Origin: Bdellovibrionales bacterium CG10_big_fil_rev_8_21_14_0_10_45_34
GTDB taxonomy: Bacteria; Bdellovibrionota; Bdellovibrionia; Bdellovibrionales; 1-14-0-10-45-34
NCBI GenBank assembly: GCA_002778785.1
Contig: PEZS01000005.1
Location: forward strand, 508 to 64,507
Reading direction: 5' to 3'
DNA: 64,000 nt
The position numbers and the translations under genes were made by a program. Below are positions 54,563 through 64,000 of this stretch, one piece after another (the stretch's first letter is position 1; each line of letters opens with the position of its first letter). The notes under the pieces are model-generated. The model saw only the letters and a list, made by a program, of their open reading frames with translations. It ran no database searches and was not told the origin of the DNA.

Positions 54563-55129
54563 TTAAACATTCCCTCTTTCTTCACTTCGAGTATTTGATG
54601 AACGGCTACTACGATGACTTTTATCTCCGGAAGCTGGAAAGATTTTGATTTTTTTAAAATGACCTTCGCCAACTGACTTACTCTTAACTCTTTCGTCTTC
54701 AGCCAAATACTGATGCACGAATTTTCGATCCTTTGGAGGAAGTGCTCTAAAATAGACAGACTTCTTTTTCTCAACCACCACATCTCTGAGTCTATCAGCC
54801 AATTCCTTAAGCTCTTCGATAACTTTTTCTCTAAATCCTTCACTATCACATTCTACTTCTACACGAGCTTCGGGGTACTGATGTTGTACAACGCGCTTGG
54901 TATAAAACTGCAAGGCCTCAAGAAGTTGCCCGTCTTTTTCGGTCAATAAGGTGGTGTCATTACCAGTAAATTCAATGAGATAAATATTTTCTTGTTGCTC
55001 AACTGAAAACTTTAGCTTTAATCCGGAGTATTCGATAATTCCGTCAACAACTTCCGAAATCGTATCCGCAACTTCTCCTGTTGCTTCTTTCTTACTGGAT
55101 CGTCCGAAGATTTTTTTGAAAATAGACAC
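54563..55129 (-). CDS. KhpB/Jag-type RNA-binding protein
   Basis: 188 residues. A short N-terminal basic segment is followed by a KH-II type domain (about 70-110) and an R3H domain (LPPKDRKFVHQYLAEDERV, KSVGEGHFKKIKIF), the order seen in Jag/KhpB. The end is Ser/Arg-rich. It lies between yidC and mnmE, the usual place. Binds RNA; in firmicutes it affects cell division and elongation. Confidence 0.9.
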   Translation of the reverse strand: MSIFKKIFGRSSKKEATGEVADTISEVVDGIIEYSGLKLKFSVEQQENIYLIEFTGNDTTLLTEKDGQLLEALQFYTKRVVQHQYPEARVEVECDSEGFREKVIEELKELADRLRDVVVEKKKSVYFRALPPKDRKFVHQYLAEDERVKSKSVGEGHFKKIKIFPASGDKSHRSSRSSNTRSEERGNV

Positions 55130-55141
55130 TTTTCCTCCTTA

Positions 55142-56824
55142 TTAGGCCTTGGCCTGTGCAACTGCTGCACTTCTGGTTTTTTGTTTCAAAAAGAAATACT
55201 GTTGAATAATTCCGAACAGAGAACTTACACACATGTAAAGTGTCAATCCGCTTGGAAGAGTTACCATAAATAAAGTAAATACCAGTGGCAAAAACATAAG
55301 CACTTTTGCCTGCGCTGGATCCATTGTCGTTGGAGTCATTTTTTGCTGTAAAAACATCAACCCGCCCATAAGGACTGGTAATACATAAAACGGATCTTTC
55401 AAGCTCAAGTCATGAATCCAGAAAGCAAACGGAGCCTTGTAAAGTTCGATACTGTTTCCGAACACTCGATAAAGAGCAATAAAAACAGGGATCTGAAACA
55501 TGACCGGCAAACACCCGCCTAATGGGTTCACTTTGTGCTGTTTGAAAAGCCCCATTACTTCTAAATTCATTTTCTGTGGATCATCTTTGTAGCGCTCTCG
55601 CACAGCTTGCATCATGGGCTGAATTTCTTGCATAGCCTTCATGGAGCGATAAGACATCATGTTAAATGGCAAAACAAGAAGCCGCACCAGCAACGTTACT
55701 AGTACGATCGCTATTCCATAGTTATTTACCCATGTAAAAAGAAGATTCATAAATTTTAACAGTGGCTCCGCGATGAGACCAAAGAATCCAAAATCAATCA
55801 TCTTCTTCATACGATCATCTACCTTTGAAAGTAGATTGATGGATTTCGGCCCTAAGAATTCATCAAAAGACACCTGAAAATTCTGAACGCCAGCTATAAA
55901 CGGATAACTAACCCTCACAGTTTGTTCCTGGGTTAATGCGTTTATGTCTGCCGACACGACCGGATGGTAAGACTGAGAAATATTTGATTTATCAATAAGT
56001 GCTTGTGCGAAATAAAGGTTATCGATGGCCGCAATGTAAGCGCCCGTTTGATCAAACTTAACAATTTTCTCTGACAACCCTTTTTCTGGGTCTATAATCT
56101 CTCGTTTTTCTCCATCAGTACTAATCACAAATACACTTTGGTGATCGAGCGTCGGCGAAAACAAGCTCGCTCCTTTAGTCTGCCTAATTCCATCAGAAAA
56201 GCCGATTTGGATTCCTGAGACACCATCACTCGCTCCGCTAACCTGAACTCGAGAATGAACGAGATACTTCTCTGGCACGATCTCCAGAGTCCTTGTAACT
56301 TTTAATCCTCCGAAATTTGCCTCGCCAGAGATGAGATGAGAGCCTTGGTCGTGATGAAGTTGAAAGTTTAAACTTAAAGGTTCGGCATCTGTTAAATTAG
56401 CTTTTACTGAATGCAAGGTAAGTACAAACTGTGGCTGCTTACTGCCAACTGTAACCGGTTGATTCTCTCTATCTGAGTACTTCTTCAATTGAAAGTTATG
56501 AAGACCCATGCCTCTACTAGAAACTTCTGCACTAAAAAATTCGTTGTCAATTTTTACAAACTCTTCTCTGTCATTTTCCACAGACTCCACGGGTTTAACC
56601 ACAGAGCTAACCGCTGAACTATCCCCATTGCTATTTTGCTCAAGTGTCGTACTTGGGCCTGCTTTGGTTTTCTCTTGAGCAATTTGCAAGGCTTGATTGG
56701 GCTTATGATACTTTTTCTGCATGTAACTTTGCCAACCAAGAATGACGGCAATAGAAACACCCACGGCAAGTAACGCTTTTTTGTCAAAAAGCTGTGGTTC
56801 ATTGTTCAGACTCACGATGCGCAT
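55142..56824 (-). CDS. yidC: membrane protein insertase YidC
   Basis: 560 residues, Gram-negative type. An N-terminal membrane helix (ALLAVGVSIAVILGWQSY) is followed by a large periplasmic domain (about 60-340) and then the Oxa1 core with five helices (FTWVNNYGIAIVLVTLLVRLLVLPFN, NPLGGCLPVMFQIPVFIALYRV). Start ATG overlaps yidD by 13 bp. It inserts membrane proteins such as the F0 subunits and lipoproteins. Confidence 0.96.
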   Translation of the reverse strand: MRIVSLNNEPQLFDKKALLAVGVSIAVILGWQSYMQKKYHKPNQALQIAQEKTKAGPSTTLEQNSNGDSSAVSSVVKPVESVENDREEFVKIDNEFFSAEVSSRGMGLHNFQLKKYSDRENQPVTVGSKQPQFVLTLHSVKANLTDAEPLSLNFQLHHDQGSHLISGEANFGGLKVTRTLEIVPEKYLVHSRVQVSGASDGVSGIQIGFSDGIRQTKGASLFSPTLDHQSVFVISTDGEKREIIDPEKGLSEKIVKFDQTGAYIAAIDNLYFAQALIDKSNISQSYHPVVSADINALTQEQTVRVSYPFIAGVQNFQVSFDEFLGPKSINLLSKVDDRMKKMIDFGFFGLIAEPLLKFMNLLFTWVNNYGIAIVLVTLLVRLLVLPFNMMSYRSMKAMQEIQPMMQAVRERYKDDPQKMNLEVMGLFKQHKVNPLGGCLPVMFQIPVFIALYRVFGNSIELYKAPFAFWIHDLSLKDPFYVLPVLMGGLMFLQQKMTPTTMDPAQAKVLMFLPLVFTLFMVTLPSGLTLYMCVSSLFGIIQQYFFLKQKTRSAAVAQAKA

Positions 56825-57123
56825 TCCTCACGAGAAAGATGTTTCAATTTTGAAGCCCCTAATGAGCTCCTGGAGTTTGGCAATTTCATTTTGGTTTGAA
56901 GCACTTCCTTGTTTTGTGGAACTGCATCAAAGCCACTGGGTCCAAAGGGGCGACACTTTAAAAGCCGCTTACCTATAAGATACAAGGCGCGATGGGTGGG
57001 CTGCTTGTGCAAACACTCGTTTGCGTAGTTTGAACATGTTGGATAAAATCGACAGTCACTCGGAAGCCACACGCGTAAATAGATTTGATAAACGCGCACG
57101 CAAAACAGGAGGGCTCGCTTCAT
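56812..57123 (-). CDS. yidD: membrane protein insertion efficiency factor YidD
   Basis: 103 residues from ATG 57123, which follows CGGAG; the open frame continues upstream into rnpA but has no start signal. CRFYPTCSNYANECL is the YidD hallmark with its Cys pattern, then CRPFGPSGFDAVP. The last 30 residues are an extra basic tail. It helps insertion through YidC; the gene order rnpA-yidD-yidC is typical. Confidence 0.93.
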   Translation of the reverse strand: MKRALLFCVRVYQIYLRVWLPSDCRFYPTCSNYANECLHKQPTHRALYLIGKRLLKCRPFGPSGFDAVPQNKEVLQTKMKLPNSRSSLGASKLKHLSREECAS

Positions 57124-57157
57124 AGCTCCGAGGGAATTTGAATTGATTGACTCGTGA

Positions 57158-57508
57158 TCACCGTCGCTCAAAAATTTTCTCCAATATCTTTTGCACATCA
57201 GACCCATTCAGTTTTTTAAGCCTATCTATAAAGCCGGGCTTTACCACAAAGACGACATCTTGGGATGGAATGCCTTCCTTAGAAAAAGTTCGCTTAAGGG
57301 ACTCTCTGAGGATTCGTCGGATACGATTTCGCAATACGGCTGAACCGACCTTCTTTGGGATAACAAACCCATATCGCCTTTGCCCGTCTATTCGGATCCA
57401 CTGATTAAGTATGAGCCAGGGCGCCGGATGAGACCGTCGACCTCTTTTACGAACTTCCTCGAAGTCTATGCGCCTTCGCAAGACCTCGATTTCACTCCTA
57501 TTATTCAC
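57158..57508 (-). CDS. rnpA: ribonuclease P protein component
   Basis: 116 residues. RRYGFVIPKKVGSAVLRNRIRR followed by ILRESL contains the RNR motif of RnpA. It binds the RNase P RNA to mature tRNA 5' ends. Starts 6 bp after the rpmH stop, so the two are cotranscribed. Confidence 0.95.
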   Translation of the reverse strand: MNNRSEIEVLRRRIDFEEVRKRGRRSHPAPWLILNQWIRIDGQRRYGFVIPKKVGSAVLRNRIRRILRESLKRTFSKEGIPSQDVVFVVKPGFIDRLKKLNGSDVQKILEKIFERR

Positions 57509-57514
57509 ACTTAT

Positions 57515-57664
57515 TTACTTTGAACCCACCTGAACACAAAGGCGTTTGCGGCCTTTAGCTCGGCGCCGAGAAATGACTTCTTGGCCTGATTTTGTGGCCA
57601 TACGAGCCCTAAAACCGTGGGTATTTTTGCGTCTGCGACGACTTGGCTGATACGTACGTTTCAT
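57515..57664 (-). CDS. rpmH: ribosomal protein bL34
   Basis: 49 residues, very basic: [41 protein letters not shown], then a short tail CVQVGSK. Normal length is 44-46, so the tail is slightly extended. First gene of the minus-strand rnpA-yidD-yidC block. The 157 bp to the dnaA start contain divergent promoters and nothing else I can identify. Confidence 0.97.
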   Translation of the reverse strand: MKRTYQPSRRRRKNTHGFRARMATKSGQEVISRRRAKGRKRLCVQVGSK

Positions 57665-57821
57665 GATACGACTCCTGATTCGACCGTAGATTTCGACAAT
57701 AATGAGAAAAATCGGAAACTGCGTGAATCAAACATGACGCGCGTTTGCCTGTCAAGTTATTGAATGTTCTTGAACCTTTTGATAGCAGCTAGTGGGCGGT
57801 TCGAGCGTTGGGGGGAGTCGT

Positions 57822-59237
57822 TTGGAAGCAAACCTTTGGGAAAGCATCAAAACGAGTTTACGCCAGAAAAACCCTGAAAACCGGGGCCTTGATACTTGGA
57901 TAAACCCAGTCAGACTGGGTGGCTTTGAGGACACCTCGAGCGGTCGACGTATTAAACTTCTTGTGCCCTCTGAACTCCATGAATATTGGATCTCCCAACA
58001 CCTACTCGATCAAATTTGTGCAGAGATCGCGCAAATATATAAGACTCCATTTACGGTGGAGCTAGTTGTATCGGCAGATGGTCCCTCCGAGCTTTCCCAT
58101 GATGAACAGCAGGGCTCTTCGCTGGCCGCTTCAAATCAAAGTTGGAATACAGTATCTCAGCCGACTGTCTCTGTTGGGCCATCTGCCCAACCGTCTCCTG
58201 TCAGGCACGATTTTTTGAACCGCGACTATACCTTTGGAACCTTCGTCGTTGGCAGAAACAACGAATTTGCTCACGCGGCCTCCTTTTCGGTGGCAGAAAA
58301 CCCAGGCGGCAAATACAACCCACTTTTTATATGCGGTCCTACGGGAATGGGGAAAACCCACCTCCTCAATGCCGTCGGTAACTTTATCGCCAGCACGCGA
58401 CCGGATCTGCGTATTCGCTATATAGCTGCCGAACGCTTTCTTACCGAGTGCGTGGCGGGGATCCGTCATGGTGATATGGAGAAGTTTCGCCAGCGCTATC
58501 GCGAAAAGAGTGACGTTTTGCTGATGGATGATATTCAGGTTCTCGGACGAGGAGAAACCGTTCAAGAGGAGTTCTTTAATACTCTTAATAATTTCTTTGA
58601 GAAAAATGGCCAGGTCGTTGTCGCCAGTGATCGGATGCCTAAGGATATTCAGGGTTTAGAAGATCGAATCCGTACGCGACTTGAATGGGGGCTTATTGCC
58701 GACATTCAAATGCCCGAAATTGAAACCCGTGTGGCCATTTTAAGATACAAGGCGGAGCAAAGAGGCATCAATTTACCGGATGAAGTCGTCAGTTTTATAG
58801 CTAGAATTTCTAGGCGTTCGATCCGAGAGCTTGAAGGTAATCTTAATAAAGTAAAGATGTTCACAGACTTTCAGGGCATCCCTATCGGTCTTGATGTGGT
58901 GAAACAGATTCTGGCCACTCATTTTTCGGAAGTGAGTCAGCTCACCACTGAGGACATTCAGAAAATTGTCTCTCAGCATTATCAAATAAAACAGATGGAT
59001 CTTAAATCAAATACTCGATCGAAACCTATCGTCATGGCCCGGCAAATGGCGATGTATTTGGCCAAAAAGTACCTCGATAAATCTCTTACAGATATTGGAA
59101 GATCTTTTGGGGGGAGAGACCACACGACGGTAATTAATGCACTGCGCCGGGTAAAGGATCAACTAGATAAAAATACGGAAATCAAGAGAGATCTCCAGGA
59201 CTTAGAAAGCAGAATCCACAATATCACAGGGTTGTGA
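57822..59237 (+). CDS. dnaA: replication initiator DnaA
   Basis: TTG at 57822 follows GGGGGGAG at a 4-5 nt spacing and gives the usual N-terminus (EANLWESIKTSL). A GTG at 57792, ten codons upstream, is less likely. Domain order: N-terminal DnaB/self-interaction domain, variable linker (about 95-135), AAA+ with Walker A GPTGMGKTH and Walker B VLLMDDIQ, then DNA-binding domain IV with the GGRDHTTVINALRR signature. About 471 residues. Confidence 0.97.
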   Translation: MEANLWESIKTSLRQKNPENRGLDTWINPVRLGGFEDTSSGRRIKLLVPSELHEYWISQHLLDQICAEIAQIYKTPFTVELVVSADGPSELSHDEQQGSSLAASNQSWNTVSQPTVSVGPSAQPSPVRHDFLNRDYTFGTFVVGRNNEFAHAASFSVAENPGGKYNPLFICGPTGMGKTHLLNAVGNFIASTRPDLRIRYIAAERFLTECVAGIRHGDMEKFRQRYREKSDVLLMDDIQVLGRGETVQEEFFNTLNNFFEKNGQVVVASDRMPKDIQGLEDRIRTRLEWGLIADIQMPEIETRVAILRYKAEQRGINLPDEVVSFIARISRRSIRELEGNLNKVKMFTDFQGIPIGLDVVKQILATHFSEVSQLTTEDIQKIVSQHYQIKQMDLKSNTRSKPIVMARQMAMYLAKKYLDKSLTDIGRSFGGRDHTTVINALRRVKDQLDKNTEIKRDLQDLESRIHNITGL

Positions 59238-59238
59238 A

Positions 59239-59345
59239 TGTGGATTCCACAAGTGCATGTGAATGTAATGGGAATTGAGTGTGGATAAATTTTGCTGTGG
59301 ATAACTCGCCTACAAAGCTGGATTTTTTCCGCACAGTTTTCCACA
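59239..59345. other. putative oriC: DnaA boxes between dnaA and dnaN
   Basis: Two perfect boxes TGTGGATAA at 59280-59288 and 59296-59304 (same orientation, 16 bp apart), one-mismatch box TTTTCCACA at 59337-59345 in the opposite sense, and a weak TGTGGATTC at 59239. The stretch 59405-59440 before dnaN is AT-rich (TTTATTTAATTAAG) and could be the unwinding element. Together with the gene order this makes the intergenic region the best oriC candidate. Confidence 0.7.
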
Positions 59346-59448
59346 CGACTTGGCAAGTGATTTAAAGGGTTTAGGTCGATTTCGCATCAATCAACGCCCC
59401 TACTACTTCTACTTGTTTATTTAATTAAGAATAGTAAAGGAATAAGGC

Positions 59449-60570
59449 ATGAAAATTCGAGTCGAAAAGAAAAGGTTTTTAGAAATGGTTACAAGGGGTC
59501 AAGCTTTGGCAGAAAGAAGAACTTCCATGGAGGTTCTTTCAAATCTTTTGTTAGAGGCTAAAGATGGACGACTAAATTTATTTGCTACAGATTTAGAAGT
59601 GAGCGTCACCACATCGTGTCCTGCCGAAGTTGAAGAACCAGGGCGTGTAGCAGTTGATGCAAAAAGTATATATCAAATTCTTCGAGAGTTAAGTGATGAT
59701 GCTCCTGTGGTCGTAACAACCAAAAAAAATAACTGGATTGATATCGAACAACTACGTTCTAAGTTTAATATTGTTGGCGTAGCTCCAGAGGACTATCCCA
59801 TCTTTCCAACCTTTACGACTGACGATTTTGAAAAAATTTCTGCGAGTATCCTTGTGGAGATGGTGGATAAAACAATCTATAGCGTCTCGGTGGATGAAAC
59901 TCGTCATCATTTGACAGGGGTTTATTTGCATAAAGAAGAAAAACCAGAAGGCGCAATTATTCGAATGGTGGCGACTGACGGTCATCGATTGAGTTTCGTA
60001 GAAAAGAACATATCTACAGCTGCGAAATCGATTCCTTCAGAAGGAGTTATTGTTCCTCGAAAGGGTTTAAGTGAACTGAGAAAACTTTTAGAAGGCCATG
60101 ATGAAATGGCGGATGTAGCTGTTGAAGGTAGCCAACTGATTGTTCGCTTTAAAGACACCTTGTTAATGATTCGTCTGATTGAAGGGAACTTCCCTGACTA
60201 TCGATTGCTGATACCTAAAACGGTTAAGAACCATGCGAAAGCTAACCGGCAAGAGTTAGTTTCAGTTCTCAGAAGAGTGTCGTTGCTTTCTAATCAAAAA
60301 TCTAAAGGCGTTACAATGACATTTACCGACGGTAATTTGAATATTGCTTCTAGCAGTCCGGAACTTGGGGATGCTAAAGAAGACCTACCAGTCAATTACG
60401 AAGGAACTGAGCTAAAAATAGGATTCAATGCACGCTACCTTTTGGATGTCTTAAACTCTATGGAAAATCCAGACGTTGAAATCGGAGTTAACGATCAAGT
60501 GTCACCGGGAGTTCTTCGCCCAGAATCGAAAAATGACTACACTTGTATCGTCATGCCGATGCGAATATAG
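59449..60570 (+). CDS. dnaN: DNA polymerase III beta subunit (sliding clamp)
   Basis: 373 residues, three copies of the clamp fold. Typical motifs: LLEAKDGRLNLFATDLEVSV, ATDGHRLSF and the C-terminal YTCIVMPMRI, the family's hydrophobic end. AAAGGAATAAGGC lies just ahead of the ATG. It follows the oriC candidate and precedes recF by 60 bp. Confidence 0.97.
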   Translation: MKIRVEKKRFLEMVTRGQALAERRTSMEVLSNLLLEAKDGRLNLFATDLEVSVTTSCPAEVEEPGRVAVDAKSIYQILRELSDDAPVVVTTKKNNWIDIEQLRSKFNIVGVAPEDYPIFPTFTTDDFEKISASILVEMVDKTIYSVSVDETRHHLTGVYLHKEEKPEGAIIRMVATDGHRLSFVEKNISTAAKSIPSEGVIVPRKGLSELRKLLEGHDEMADVAVEGSQLIVRFKDTLLMIRLIEGNFPDYRLLIPKTVKNHAKANRQELVSVLRRVSLLSNQKSKGVTMTFTDGNLNIASSSPELGDAKEDLPVNYEGTELKIGFNARYLLDVLNSMENPDVEIGVNDQVSPGVLRPESKNDYTCIVMPMRI

Positions 60571-60630
60571 AAATCCTAACTCGACACCTGAACTCGTTTT
60601 GGATTTTCAAAAAGGATTTGAAACTAATCC

Positions 60631-64000
<3,370 letters not shown>

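Overview
The window looks like the replication-origin neighbourhood of a Bdellovibrionota-type bacterium (Bdellovibrio relatives), though no species can be named from sequence alone. The reasons are the order rpmH-rnpA-yidD-yidC-jag-mnmE-mnmG-rsmG / parA-parB-bactofilin-atp next to dnaA-dnaN-recF-gyrB, a Gram-negative envelope (many lipoproteins, an outer-membrane barrel, an LpoA-like protein), and a remnant resembling the TIGR02147 family.

Layout. 1-12.8 kb holds envelope and protein-quality genes: a zinc-metalloprotease-like lipoprotein, a double-domain M16 peptidase, hemW-grpE-cbpA-like, an LpoA-like lipoprotein, a DksA-like protein with a degraded zinc finger, and lon. 12.8-19.6 kb is accessory: an AbiEii/XRE toxin-antitoxin pair, a DUF423 membrane protein behind a six-codon leader ORF, pckA, a small helix-turn-helix/coiled-coil protein, a patatin and a secreted repeat protein. 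19.7-32.6 kb is one long minus-strand operon of complex I membrane subunits. 32.8-41.1 kb carries mfd, an outer-membrane protein, nagZ, small hypotheticals and gene debris (a TIGR02147-like stub, and a DUF4143 pseudogene ending at a 25-bp inverted repeat). 41.1-49.6 kb is parA-parB-bactofilin-atpF'FHAGDC. 49.6-57.7 kb carries the rsmG-to-rpmH block read away from the origin. 57.8-64 kb is dnaA, a putative oriC, dnaN, recF and gyrB (cut by the window end).

Two observations stand out. First, the seven canonical membrane-arm genes nuoA-H-J-K-L-M-N are preceded, in the same translationally coupled operon, by seven very divergent membrane-protein genes. Their order, sizes and residual motifs match A-H-J-K-L-M-N, but the proton-channel residues I could align are gone. 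This looks like a complete, catalytically degenerate second membrane arm. Second, a 10-bp palindrome, TGRNTANYCA, occurs at least 20 times in three tight clusters: upstream of the helix-turn-helix/coiled-coil gene (17.0-17.2 kb, mostly at 20-21 bp steps), in the 3' end of parA, and across rsmG beside a parS-like site. The protein resembles Bacillus RacA in layout (N-terminal HTH, C-terminal coiled coil, about 180 aa). I infer a possible origin-region DNA-binding or anchoring system.

Limits: everything here was read by eye. Weak homologies (the diverged complex I genes, pseudogenes, operators) need profile searches. I saw no CRISPR array, tRNA, rRNA, intact insertion sequence or prophage.
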